Assembly (NCBI GenBank): GCA_037013495.1
Contig: CM072801.1
Coordinates: 18,529,501-18,593,500, forward strand
Direction: 5' to 3'
DNA from: Hippophae tibetana
Lineage: Eukaryota > Streptophyta > Magnoliopsida > Rosales > Elaeagnaceae
Length of the DNA: 64,000 nucleotides
Below are positions 1 through 17,911 of this stretch, one piece after another. Position 1 is the stretch's first letter, and each line of letters opens with the position of its first letter. The notes under the pieces are model-generated. The model made no database searches and was not told the DNA's origin. It worked only from the letters and a program-made list of their open reading frames with translations. A program made the position numbers and the translations under genes.

Positions 1-3000
1 TTATTTGTTAGGCTCAAATAGGTGACTAAAGATATTAACAATGGTTAGCTTTAAAGGATCAATCGATCCAAATAAGACCTAAATCATTTCTCTTGCTAAA
101 TACTATTTAGGATTTTTCCTCAAGGGATGATCAAATAGATTCTAAAACTTGGTAGATCTCATCAACTCGCATAACTCAATACAAATTTTCTCTTAATAAG
201 AACACCAAAATTAATCATAAATATGTGCATAAGAATTTGAGTCAATCCAATCAAAAGTAGCAAGCATATCATATGATTAATGTAGATATCTTAACAAATA
301 TGTTACATTCCTTATCCTAGTCATGACAACCAATTTTTATCATTGAGCTCATATGTTTCATATCAAGCATGCATACATCTAGTTTCCATATATTTATCAA
401 TTTCTACCCAAATCACGATAAAACATCCTAAGAATTAAAAACAATTCCCTAAAAATTTAAAATGCATGGTAAATACTAATGTAGACAATAAAGTTCCCTC
501 CCCCAAACTTAAATTACACAACATCCCCAATGTGCACATATAAATATGAAAAAGTAAATGAAAAGAAAACTCCATTAATCATGGAACACATTTATCGCTG
601 AAATGCTCAATCTTTTTGCACGATTGATCTCCACATTTATTCAAATACGAAACAAAAAAATGAAAATATAAGTAAATTAACATTGGGTTTCCTCCTAACC
701 AATGTCACATTTAACGTCCTTGACTAGACAATCATATCAAGTCCTAAGGCACATCCTTTTGTATCCATTTACTTTTGAGTTTCCCTAGAAACAATTTGAA
801 TCTTGATTTGTTCAATGATACCTTATGCTCTGGTTCGTAAACACAGTCCTCGATTCTCTTCTCATGCCATATATTTTTTTCTACTTTAACTTTTTGGCAT
901 TCTTATAAGTACTCCACCATAACTTATCCAATTTATGTATTTCTAGCATCTTTTTCACCTCTCTATTGGACTCTTTCACTTTCATACTTGATTAGGGATA
1001 GAAGGGTAAACATTTGAGGTCTAAACTTGGTAGCTCTTCAATTGATGGTTTGAGCTTAGATCTCATCTTAAAATTTTCCATAATCTCCTTTGATACACAC
1101 ATGACAAGCACGTCCTCTAAAAAGTTCACACTGTCTATAATATCAACCTTCGATGTCATACTTTCAAAGTTAAAACAAGTTGAGTTATTTTCTAGTGAGT
1201 TTATTTCCTTGTTCATAGCATCATGTGTAACAGTCTTAAGTGTGGGTGACTCAATAGATTCTTTTAAGTTGTCCTCACATTCAGTAATATTTATCCTTAA
1301 GCATTTATTAGCACTATCAATGGCATAGGGTTCCGATGCTTTAAAAACTTTAAACATTATTTGTTCATCTTGCACTCTCATTATAAGTTCACATTTTTGT
1401 ACATCAATGAGTGCTCTTCTGGTTGCTAATAATGGACAACCAAGTATGATAGATATGTCACGATCCTCTTCCATGTCTAACACAACGAAGTCCACCGGAA
1501 AGATGAATTTGTCTACTTTTATTAGCAAATCTTCTACCACACCTTGAGATCTTTTAATTGATCTATCTATCATTTGTAATGTTACTGAAGTGGGTTTGGT
1601 TTAACCAACCCCTAATCTCTTGAAGACTAATAATGACATAAGGTTAACGCTAGAACCCAAGTCACATAGTGCCTTTCCAAAATGGATGTTCCCAATAGTG
1701 CAAAGGATGTCAAAACTACCTAGATCTTTTAGTTTTTATGGTACTTTTCTATCAAGGATGACGCTACAACCTTCAGTCAAGGTTATTGTTTCATGATCTC
1801 CAAACCTTCTTTTCTTTGATAATATATCCTTCACAAATTTGGCGTAAGATGACATTTGTTCAAGTGCCTCTACAAATGGTATGTTTATGTGCATCTTCTT
1901 GAAGACTTCCAAATTTTTTGAAAATTGCGTATCTGACTTTTGCTTTTGCAATCTTTGAGGGAAAATGATAGTGGGTTTGTAGAGGTTGCTCTTTTTGGCA
2001 AAATTATTTCCTTTTTAGTGCTCTCTTTATCCATTAGTTCCTTATCATCCTTGTTAATTTCTTGTCTCTCCTTATCCTTTTTTGTCTTATGTTCCTATTC
2101 TAAATTTTTACCACTCCTCAAGGATTGGATAAAGTCTTTCATCATCCCCATTAAAGCATTTGTATTGTTACAGTATGTGGCTTCTTCTCTTGGGCTTGTG
2201 ATTTTTGTGGTTGTTGAAAACCAGATGGTGGAAATGATTAATGGTTGAATTGATTACCACCTTGATTGTTATTATTACTATAAGAGAAATCTGAATGTTG
2301 TCTCCATCCTGGGTTATATGTGTTCGAGTATGAATTATTGTTTTGATTCATATTACCCACATAGTATATGAATTCATAATTATTTGGACAACTATCAAAC
2401 AAATGAGCTTCTCTACAAAACACATATGGCACTCATGAATTTTGGACCTGGTTTATACTCGTTATCGAGTTTTGAGCCTTCAAAAGATTAACCAAATATG
2501 ACACCTGAGATGTAAATATTGTGATATCATTTACCTCATACACTCTAGCTACTCTTCTTATGGCTGTCATTCTGTCCATTGGCCATTAATAATTATTACT
2601 AGCCATTTTCTCAAGTAAATCATAAGCTTGATTGTAAGATTTAGCTAGCTAAGCTCCATTAGTAGATGCATCAACAATAGTTCTTGTTTAAGCATTGAGA
2701 CCATTGTAAAAAGTCTCCATTTGAATCCAAGAAGGAATACCATGATGAGGAAACTTCTTTAGTAACTCATTGAATTTTTCCCATGCTTCATATAAAGATT
2801 CTCCTTCATATTGTTGATAGGAAGTAATGTCATTCTTAAGCTTGACATTCTTTGTTGGTAGGAAGTAATTCATCAAGAATTTCTTTGCCAAACCATTCCA
2901 AGTTGTAATGGAATCAGGTTGCAAAGAGTTTAACCAAGCTTGCGCATAGTCTCGTAAAGAGTAAAGGAACAATCCAAGCCTAAATGCCTTCTCTATCACA

Positions 3001-5050
3001 ACAACGAACTTAAATGAATCTACAACTTCAATAAACAAACTGAGATAAAGATAAGGATCCTCTATTGGTAATTCACTAAATTGTCCAACTATTTCTAACA
3101 TTTGAAACATCACTGGCTTTAACTCAAACTGATTAGCTTGAGTGTTTGGCCTTGTAATACTTGGATTCAGTCTTTCCAACGTAGGTATTGCATATTTATT
3201 TATAGCTTTATCTCTATCATCCATCAAAAGCATTTGATTGTTCAAGTTTAGCTCATTATTGTTTATTTTTAATGGATTAGCCATTTTTTCTTCTTGGGTA
3301 ACAACTTGTTTTCTTATTGATCTCAAAGTACGCTCAATTTCAAGATCTAAAGATAAGATTTCTCCCTCACGAATTCTACTCATGCAATAGACTCAACTAT
3401 GTTTCTATAATACTAAAGGAGATGTCTAAATAAAAGTTAAAAAAAATAAAATAAATAAATAAATAAATAAGTTATTAAAATAAAATAAGTAAATTAAAAT
3501 TAAAGTAAAGAAAAATAACTAAAAAAAATTAAATTATAATATTTATAATTATCGACAACGACGCCAAAAACTAGATCGTCATACAAATTGTGTGTGCAAT
3601 GAATATACAAGTACATGTATCGTAACAAGTAATATAATGATAATAAAAGATTATTCTCACATATATTATTTTATTAGAAACTAATTTTTAAAGCTAAAAA
3701 ATAAAAATCAATTTTGTTGTATGTTTTTATAATTTAATGAAGCAAAATTAAAATAACTAAAAGTAAATAGAAAAAATTAATTAAATTAGATTTGGTAACT
3801 AAGAAGATATATGTGAAAATATCTAGAAATACTTAATCTCTCAATTTTATAAACATACGAATCGCTAAAATCTCTCTAATATAATTATCAATTAATTTCA
3901 TAATCAATTTAATTTAATCTAACATGTATTCCTCTTTTAAGTAAAGTACACATCATATACTAATTAATTTAATCACACTCACATGTCAATTGAATTGCAT
4001 ATTACTCATTAATTTCATCAATTATGGATAATATACGTAAGAATCATACATCTCTACCTAGAAACTATGCATGTTATTTAATGAAGACAAACAAATAAAT
4101 AATTTTTTCAAATCTATTTAATTGCCTCTCTAGATAATTGTTAGGAAAAAAGTTAATGACATAAAAATCAAATTAAATAATATAATTAAATTTAAATTAT
4201 AATTGAGGTAAAATATTAGATCATCACATGGTAAAAGTTGCGTTTATAAGATCCCTAGGTTAATAAATTTAATACACATAATTGTGTTCATAAAACTCAT
4301 ATTTTTCATAAAGAAAGACATAACAATTGATAAAAAAAAGAGTAGAAGAAGAAATACAATAAATCTCTTGAATTGTAGTATTAATCTCTTCTTCAATTTC
4401 CACAAAAATTGTACATCTTTTTGAATTTTTTTTGTATTTTTCTCTATTTTTAGCACCAAAAACTAACCAAAATTATGCTAATGACTACCCCTTAGGGTTT
4501 ATGGGGTGATTAGGGGCTTAAATATAACTCATATGTGATTTGAATCGTCATATCAGCTTCAGATCAAGGGTTGAGATCAAAACGAGCAAAATTGAGAACA
4601 CTAGCCAATCGCAACATGACACGTGGCATATCGAATTCACTAGCGAATCAGAGCACGAGGCATGGTAGGTAAGACCAGTCATAGTCAATGCCCGCCGAGT
4701 CAGCGCCACGCAGTGCAATGTGATTTGCGATAATGAATGGTGTGGCTCACGGGTGGAACACGGGGAGCAATCGCGTGACGACACATGGTAGTGCAATTTG
4801 ATCGATCTCCAAACTCGAATTGAATGTCATGTTGACACGTGGCATGCGGTTCATCCTCCTCACATACGGCGTAATGTGATTTGTTGTCCCTACTTACGTG
4901 TTGTCTGCGTGGCTTGCCGATTCATCTCCTTTGCTTACGTGTCATGACATATGGCAGCTATTGATTGGTCATACGTTAAAAATTTCATAAAAATCCCAAA
5001 AAATTACAAAAATTATATTTTTATCCCTTTTCGCTAAAAAATTTATATTT
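1..5050 (-). mobile_element. Ty3/gypsy LTR retrotransposon fossil (gag + retropepsin), left end outside window
   Basis: Reading right to left on the minus strand: an LTR-like AT-rich stretch (~3,577-5,050); a primer-binding-site-like tract whose plus-strand form at 3,553-3,580 (acgacgccaaaaact) resembles the usual gypsy ggcgccaaaaact; a gag block at 2,688-3,383 with the plant retrotransposon-gag pattern (AWLNSL, FLMNYF, YEAWEKFNELLKKFPHHG); a short Cys-containing tract near 2,238-2,432; and a retropepsin half at 992-1,573 (VDFVVLDMEED, SIILGCPLLAT, ALIDV). Left of the protease, instead of RT/integrase, lies noncoding DNA with two motifs that I recall from the 3' regions of many plant gypsy elements (cctcccccaaacttaaatt at 497-515; gggtttcctcctaacc near 684-699). 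The element looks broken, with several breaks, and resembles a gag-protease-only non-autonomous class. The LTR outer end near 5,050 is a guess, and the second LTR would lie left of base 1. Confidence 0.75.
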
Positions 5051-7986
5051 TAATATTTTTTACCTCAAAAATATTATTTATTGAATAAAATAAGTAAAGA
5101 TTAATTAAAAAAATAGACTAATAACTCTAATTTCATAGATTCATCAAGTCTCATAAAGTGCATATAAGTTCTCTTAATAAAAAAAACATAAAATTAATTA
5201 TAATAAATAATTAGATCTTACGATTTGAATTAAATCATATCAAATAAACTCAATTCAAAATTTTGTACTTATTCAAAAAATATATAAATATATAATATTT
5301 TAATTATTTTAATAATATCAACTCTTATAATAGTTGTTAGTTTTGATTCAAAAGAAAATCCCTAAAAAAATCAAACCTACGTCGATTTAGACTTTAGAGT
5401 CTTTTGATTTTATTAATATAATTAATCATATAACAAATAGAATTTATACCTTTTAATAGAAGACAACTATCGAATCAAAACCTTGGATATTTTGAACCTT
5501 TCTCAATTGTATGACCCGAGAAACTTAGACAATCTTGAACTTGAAGTTGAATAATGGAAAAATTCTAGTCTCCACTGGAATACCCAAAAAGAAGCAAGAA
5601 AAAAAACTATTTTTCTTACTAGTTGCATTTGTGAAATTTTATCTCACAAAATGCTAATATTGACGGCCAAGGGCCTCTTCTCGGGTGTAAATTTTGTTTC
5701 CCATTATAATGTCTTAAGAATTACAATTTTAATAAAATCAGCTTATACAAATTATTTTGTAGTCATATAGAAAACCAAATAAAGTCTCCAAAAATATTTC
5801 ATCAAGAAAAAAATCAGCTTCTACAAATTTTATTAAAATCTTATTCTAATAGGGGTATTCTCTTGGCCAAGATTATGGTAATTGAAAAGATAAATCATTG
5901 AGGTAATTAATTATTAAAAATTAAATACAAACAGTTATATCTGCTATAAACTTCAATATTTCATCAAGAACAAAAGCCTTATTTTCCTCGAAATCATCTT
6001 GTTTTCATGCATTAAAGCTTTTGATTTTGAGATCAGGAGCCAGCTGATGATCAACATCAAAAAGGAAAATCAGAAGCTGTTAACAGCTTTTAGAGGTAGG
6101 AGTTTTCATGGTGATATGATCATAATCAAGTCTGTTTACCCTCAAGCTAGCCCTAAAAATAGTAGTACGTACATACAGAAACAATGATTCAATACCTTCT
6201 CTGGCAACAAGCACCTATGGTTTGACTATTTCACCTTCATTCCTTGGCAAATGTGCAAGCAGAAGAAACATATTCATATGTCCTATAGTAAGATTAATAT
6301 GTATTTTATTACATATAATAGATTTAATAATTATAAAATTGTTTTCAATAGTAAACAAAAAGTTTCTCCAGTTTCTCCACGGGACCATATCATGCACTCG
6401 TAAAACTCTCTTTATCTGCAATTCTGCATAACATCAGCTAACCAAGCATCAGCACAGTTCCATTCGTCCAGAGCTTAGTTTTCTTTCTTTCATTCTTCTT
6501 CGTTTTTTTTCTTTCCAATCTTTCTTTTCTTTATTGCCAAATTTCTCTTTAATAATGTGAAGACATGAAAATCTGCAAATACGTAATATTATATTATTTG
6601 ATTTTGATATAAATGATTTATTAACAATTCGAAATAATTTGATAATTAATTTTTAATACTTAAATGTTTTGAGCTAAATTATTAATTATTGTTCCATAAT
6701 GTAATATTAAACATAATTTCTATTTTAAATTAAAGGTTATTATTGTAAAACTGATATATTTTATATAATTCCAAGATTACATATTAAAACTTCTATTTAT
6801 TTTACTTTTTTTGTTATGTAAACTAAATGAGTCAAAGTCACATTTGTATAAGGAAAAATACAGAAAATCATTAAATTAATACCTCTAAAATTTTTAGTAA
6901 CAAAAGTAATATTTTTAGTAATAATTCATATATTTTTTAAGATAATAAATTTTAATGATGTTATTTTAATTAATTATATTTTTAAAAACTTATTTTCAAT
7001 CTGGGTGCTACAAATTACAAAGGACAAATCGATTTCATGGTTATAAGTAGGACTAAATAGAAAAACCAGTAAATTAAAATAAATAAATAAATTAAATTGT
7101 TTTGAATAATCTAATGCAATTTCTTACCTAATTTAGTCGTCTTAAAAAATTTAAATTGATCAAACCAAACCAAACCACTGATACTATTATATTTATAATT
7201 TACATTTCATATATATAGTTTAATGGCTAAATTCATTACTATTCAATTAACTTAGGAACACTATTTTTCTTAATTTTAACTTAGGAATGTTATTTTTGTT
7301 GGGGTTACCATGTTTCGAATTAGGGTTAAAAAGGTTAATAATATTCCAAACACCAAGTTGTTACTTAATTTGTGATGATATAAAATAATTTTAATATTTA
7401 TTTTAGTGTTCATATTTATCATTTTAACAGCTTGGTTTGATTCAATATGATCTAATTTAATACATATGAATAATTCAGTTTAATTTATTCAAATTTTATA
7501 AAATTCGAACTAAATTGGATCGTCTCCACCCCTAATAATAGGACTTGAACCGAGCCTTCTAGTACAACTCATAAAAAAATTATTTGTCTCACCATTATGG
7601 AGGATCATGATGTTGTGGGCCTTGTGGTTAGCTAATATTGTAACGATTAAGGTGACTTTCCTACCATATATAACAAATACTAATTACACATATTTCATTA
7701 AAATTTATAATTTTTTATGATTAATGTTATGAATCATGATTTTAGAATCATGTTACATAGCAATATAAACCATTAAAAACATAAGAAAGACAAAAATAAA
7801 TTAAATAATGATATGTTGAAATTGATTTTTACTCACTACGTTATTTGCTTTCATTTTAAGTTTAGATCCTATAAAACAAGGGATAGAAACACAAGTAGTG
7901 TCAAATCCAATATGATGATTAAACCTTCAAGTTAAAAAGAGAAAGTTAAAGCATAGTACATGAATAGATCATGTACATAAAATGGT

Positions 7987-8262
7987 GAGATATCAAGCCT
8001 ATTTATAGGTTGATATTCTAGTAGATATTGTAAGAGATATTATTTTCTTTTAAAACATTATTCAAATATTGAATGATACTACATATCTAATAATATATCT
8101 TTATAATATTAAATAAATAAGATATTTATCATATTGTAAGAATATTCCTTGAATATGTTGTCTAATTTAATTTAAATTACATACTAACTATGCGTTGATT
8201 TTACGCTCACCATTAATCATGGATTAATCAAATTATAACGTAAACTAGTGACATTTCGTCAC
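7987..8262 (+). repeat. Diverged direct repeat, copy 1 of 2
   Basis: Similar by eye to 9,519-9,746, in the same order and orientation. Shared landmarks are atatcaagcctatttatagg / atataagtttatttatagga, agagatattattttctttt / agagacattatttcttttt, aatttaatttaaa, then ctatgcgttgattttacgct / attatacgctggcc. The copies are ~1.5 kb apart. They could be LTRs or ends of an old element spanning 7.99-9.75 kb, or two insertions of one dispersed repeat; no internal coding sequence was recognised. Confidence 0.5.
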
Positions 8263-9518
8263 ACATACGTAATTTAAATCTCTCCAACACCAGCCCCTCT
8301 CTTCGACCATCTCTAACGAGCATAGAGGTTTAATTCTTTAATCTAAGTATGCGGAAAGGTCAAATGTAATTGATGTTGTCTCTAATGATTTGTAGTATAT
8401 ATTTTGATTTTATTGACATGATAACGAGCATGAGATTATAGGTTTTCTAATGGTATGCCTCGTGTTTGAATTTGATCGTCATATAGAGAAATATGAGAGT
8501 TCAAAGTTTTATTGAAAAAATCCAATTGTTGCTATTAACTAGAGCTGATGAACCACGACTAGAAGATCAATCTTGTTAGATAATCAAACCTATCTGGTCA
8601 ACTAGTCAAACCAAGTCTAGTCAGATTGGTTTTTGGTCAGATTTAGACCAATTAGACCATGGTTGGTCAGTTGATAAGAAGGTTAGTCGCACTGTTGGTC
8701 GGAAGGTATACACAACCAAGAACGTCTCAACTTTGGGATCTCGACACTCGTCTTAGATCTCCAAAATTCAATCTAAATCATAATGAATTAAGTCTATTTT
8801 TCTATGTTATAATGATCTAATTTGGTTTAGTTGGGACTAGTTTTACTTACTAGAAAAGTTAATTTTCACAATCACTTTCCTTTGTGGCACATAGGGCACG
8901 TGTGTCTTCTGTAGATGTTTCATGAAGCCTAATTTTTGGTGAAAAGTAGATCAAATACTGAGCTTTCTAGTAATGGTATTAGATTTTTCATATAATGCAC
9001 AAATTTTGAGATATAACCAAAACAGTTCAACATTGACACGAGTGATGGTTGGCCGAGGTTTGGGCAAACGGGTGATGGCGACATGATTAAGTGTCATTCC
9101 TCTGTGCTAAGTGTATAACATCTTTTCATATAGGGTTTATTCGTGCATATGATTCATCACGTAACGCATGGATCCTGAAGGGTGTTACTCTTTGGAGCCT
9201 CTTGATCTCCAAACTCCTTGCTTAGTAGACTTGTGTAGGTGTATAATATCTCTTGGGTATCAGTATAACTACAATCATGCTTAGATCCAGGTTGACATCA
9301 TTTAGAATGTTGAGCATATATTGTCTTTGTATTCCATTATGTAGAGTTGATTGATATGGTTTTACACACAAGTCTAATCTAAATGTGTATTAGATTGAAA
9401 AGTAGTATAATTGATAATATCTTGGTTTTTTACTTTGATCAAGCTGTTAAGTTAATTTTCTTTGTAATTGATAAAAAAAATTAAAACTTAGTAAAAGGAT
9501 ATATAGCTTGAAACTATG

Positions 9519-9746
9519 AGATATAAGTTTATTTATAGGATAATATTCATGCAAATATATTAGAGACATTATTTCTTTTTGGTTTGATAATTTTTCTTAA
9601 TAATATAAGATATTTATTGTTATAAAAATATAACCCTATCAATATTCCTTTTAATTTAATTTAAAACACATGTTGACTGAGTACTAATTATACGCTGGCC
9701 ATTGACTAACGACCAGTCAAATTGTGATGTGAGCCAATGTTCGTCC
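9519..9746 (+). repeat. Diverged direct repeat, copy 2 of 2
   Basis: Partner of the repeat at 7,987-8,262. It ends less than 100 bases before the ALDH core promoter, so an old insertion may form part of the promoter region of that gene. Confidence 0.5.
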
Positions 9747-9821
9747 TGTTCAAGTCCGGCGAGAGACGGCGTCGGCTTTTATTGGCAGAGAAAAATAAAC
9801 AGCTTTGCCAAACGCTACATC

Positions 9822-9848
9822 TGACGTTGCCTTTCCTGATATAAATAA
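9822..9848 (+). promoter_or_regulatory. Candidate core promoter of the ALDH3H1-like gene
   Basis: A TATA-box-like tataaataa at 9,840-9,848 lies about 150 bases before the start codon, a normal plant spacing for TATA plus a ~120-base 5' leader. A TGACGT core (9,822-9,827), the half-site recognised by TGA/bZIP factors, sits just upstream. The TATA is plausible by position; the TGACGT may be chance. Confidence 0.5.
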
Positions 9849-9998
9849 TCCAACAAAACCGACATTATTTGTACGTTTTATGTACTAAAAAAATTCATAG
9901 TTATCACCTAGCCTTACATTGTCGTGTTCCCGAAAGGAAACCACATAAGTCTTTTCCTTTCTCCACATATCGGTTTCTGGATCTGTTGAGGTTTGAAC

Positions 9999-15039
<5,041 letters not shown>

Positions 15040-16300
15040 AAAAATACATGCATCTTTTTGTGAGTAAGTTTGTTTGTTTGTCTCTCTCTCTCTCTCTCTC
15101 ACCTTATATTCAAATCAAGTTAAATCTTTATAATTTGGTACTTTTTGCTTGCATAATTTTATTTAAAAGAATTGTGTTGATTCTGAAAATAAGGTCACAA
15201 CTATAGCCAAGGAAGTTTTGGTTGTGTTCAAGGAACTCCTCCAAATTGAAGGGTTTCATTGGACGCGTCCAAACCTTGGAAGTAGCCGTAATCGAAAACA
15301 AATTAGTTTGTCAATTGTTTTACACCTATTTTGCAATTCTGTTGCTCCAATAAGAACAAACCTTCCTTGGTGTTCACATACATAATAATTTTCGATTACA
15401 CAGATCACAAGATTCTACACATTTACATTAATGATGATTTAGTTTTTATATAAGTACTATTGTTATTTCTTTGGGCGCTTTCTTGCTAGATATTCTTGCA
15501 TCCATAAATGCTACTCACTGCACTGTATGTTAGTAGCCAGTGTTGCCTTCCTATACCTTTAGATTTTGAACTGTCTTGGTCCTTTTATTTTCCTTCTCGT
15601 TTGAACTTCTCATGGTGACGTTATTCTAGTAATCTCCATTATTTTACTTGGAACTTCAATTCAAGTCTATTAAACTTGGCTTATTTGTGTAAATATAGAA
15701 GGATGAGATTGACATGATCAATAAATGGAAAATAACATATGGAAAATCTATTATGGAATTTTTTTGTTTGTTTGGTATTGAAATCAACAAATACGTTGGT
15801 TGGTATTGAAATTAACTTCAACGGAAGTTATTCCTAAAAGGTAACATCTAAAGAGATTTTTAAAGTTTTCGTTTGTCAGAAGAACTATTGTATTATACGA
15901 AAAGTGGCAAAAACATAGAAATGATGCATATTCAATGAAAAATTATCTTCACGATTTGTCTAACAACATAGTCGAAACCATTGCTATGTGGTAAATGATA
16001 AAATGTGCTTTTGTGCATCAAGCCGAAATCTTCTATGGTCTAGAGGAAGAGGTGATGAATGTGACCAAAAGGGCATTTTGCATCAAACAAATGCTCCTAT
16101 GATGAATATTTCCGATTTAACCCAATGGATAGAAAATATGGAATATGTTTTCACAAGAATGCATGTTTGCTCGAGTTGTTTAAAAAAACTTATTATTCCT
16201 AAATATACATAAAATAAGAATAAAAAAACATATTTCTATAATAAGACTAAGGATAAACTATAAACATAATATATACACTTTAACTATGGTGCATAGATAT
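15040..16300. other. 3' flank of the ALDH gene and spacer
   Basis: This holds the probable 3' UTR, including a (TC)n microsatellite at 15,081-15,101 about 45 bases after the stop, then AT-rich spacer. A 74-codon frame at 15,988-16,212 has no recognisable similarity and is not called. Confidence 0.6.
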
Positions 16301-17230
16301 TACACATGTTCAGCTTGTATAGTGAGATATGAAAAGGATTTTTTTGCAATACTATAAGTTATAATGTCAATTAATTGATAAATATTTTTCATGTATGAAA
16401 TTTTAGTGATACTGACATCCAAATTCTTAGCGATCTTAGTTGTAGAATAATTATAGAATACAATTATAAGTTCCTTAGGACCAAAATTAAATTCACTCCA
16501 CAAAATATTTAACCAATAAGGTTGTGCAATACCATGGTGAATAGACCTTTACACTAGATTTTATTAAGTTGCTTTAAAAAAAAAAAGATATCTTGAAGTA
16601 TAATTTCTTTCCAACTTAGAGCCCACAAAATTAGAATCGATGTAACCTATGATATCTAAGTTTCTTGAGGGAAAAAATGCTTGGATATGAGTCAATATAA
16701 TTGTTTACCTACTTATCTTTGATACCTCTTCTTATTTATAATTAAACTATGTTTTATCTTAATCGGAGTGTTTACAAGAAGAAAAGTAAAATTATTAATC
16801 TCAGTTAAGAGATCGATCTAAGGTATACTTTTTGAGATAGAAACATGCCTTACTTAGACTCAGAAACTTCAATAACCAAGAAGAACTTCATATTTTCTAG
16901 GTCCTTCATTTCATGTTCCTTTTCCAAGTAGTTATATAACCTTCCTATCTTGTCAACTACTTCTTGTAATAATCATATAATTAATGTAAACAAGAAATAA
17001 TAAAATAAATCACTACCATTCTTTTATGGAAAAAAGTGTGATCTAGATATTTAAAACTATATTCATTCATTGAGTTGATCAACCTATCAAACTTTTATTC
17101 ATCTTGTATGTCTTTCCTCCTCCTGTTAGGACTTTGGGAGGATTATCCATATACAACTCATAAGTCAACTCTCCACGGAAAAAAGATGTTCTTTACGTAA
17201 TGATCAATCTAGATTTGAGTATTTATGAAA
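16300..17230 (-). mobile_element. Ty1/copia pol remnant (RT to RNase H), minus strand
   Basis: Reverse-strand reading shows copia landmarks in the correct order from right to left: a DVKNAF-like block then YMDNPPKVL-like (about 17,100-17,215), an EFEMKDLG/FLGIEV-like block (about 16,840-16,930), a YSDSDWAG...TSGYVFFL-like RNase H block (about 16,560-16,650), and the C-terminal RNase H region (about 16,300-16,500). It is heavily broken (many breaks), and no LTRs were identified. It is older than the copia element at 17.5 kb judging by decay. Confidence 0.7.
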
Positions 17231-17597
17231 AGAACTTGGGATGGAATCAACGAAGTTTTTTCTTTTGCTTTGATATCAAATCATTTATGAAAAATCTTAT
17301 TTTATTCATTAATCCTAAATGAGTATTTATATAAACATTCAAGTTCAATTTAAAAGAGGATAAAAAATCTTAAAGATAAACAAAATAAGAATAAAGTATA
17401 TTCTTAGAATAATAATAAGAATAAACAAGGCACATAATATATGCATTTTAACTGCTTCATTAGAGTGGATACAAGATTGAACCTAAAATGTGTTAGATGA
17501 CTTTAGGAGTAACTTTATCAATGATAGAGATTATGAATAAAATTACAAGATTACAAGATTTACTTTACCATAATTAATGTATTAGTTGTGTAAATAT

Positions 17598-17775
17598 TAT
17601 TACTTAAAATAGATAAATAGAATATTGTATATTCTTACTTAAAATAGATAAATAGAATATTGTATATTCTTACTTAAAATATATAAACAGAATATTGTAT
17701 ATTTAGGTAATAGAATATTGTATATTCTTACCTAAAATATATAAATAGAATATTGTATATATTATTACCTAAAAT
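17598..17775 (+). repeat. AT-rich tandem repeats inside the 5' LTR
   Basis: Units of about 30-37 bases built on acttaaaatagataaatag and aatattgtatat are repeated about five times. The matching part of the 3' LTR (21,705-21,800) carries fewer, shorter units, so the two LTRs differ in repeat number. Confidence 0.8.
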
Positions 17776-17849
17776 AGATTATACAATCCTTTTTATCTAA
17801 TGAAAAAGATCCTCAAGAAGAGGTCATTTAATCATTTACTCAAAATTTT

Positions 17850-17911
17850 CATAGTATCAAAGCCTACCTCTTGAAAATTGTCATAGTATCAAAGCCTACC
17901 TCTTGAATCTA
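17850..17911 (+). repeat. 32-base tandem duplication covering the primer-binding site
   Basis: The string catagtatcaaagcctacc followed by tcttga occurs twice with a 32-base period (starting at 17,850 and 17,882), immediately after the 5' LTR of the copia element, so the primer-binding-site sequence is present in two copies. Confidence 0.85.

Larger units (their letters stand above)
5050..9820. other. Intergenic AT-rich DNA upstream of the ALDH gene
   Basis: No gene with support. The stretch is AT-rich with short poly-A/T tracts. 5,990-6,450 is less AT-rich and carries a 62-codon ATG frame (5,999-6,187) and a pyrimidine-rich tract (6,478-6,540), but I recognise nothing in it and see no matching neighbour exon. 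At ~7,530 the string ccacccctaataatagg looks like the right terminus of a small TIR element like those at 50.1 and 54.9 kb, but I did not find its partner end. A diverged repeat pair within the region is listed separately. Confidence 0.5.

Noticed and set aside
5999-6187. 62-codon frame in a less AT-rich island
   Set aside because: No recognisable motif, no splice partners and no promoter that stands out; kept only as a note in the intergenic entry.
15988-16212. 74-codon frame after the ALDH gene
   Set aside because: No similarity recognised, and it sits in spacer next to a copia remnant.
17598-17775. Regular ~35-base repeats that could suggest a CRISPR array
   Set aside because: They are AT-rich degenerate tandem units inside an LTR of a plant retroelement, with no spacers.
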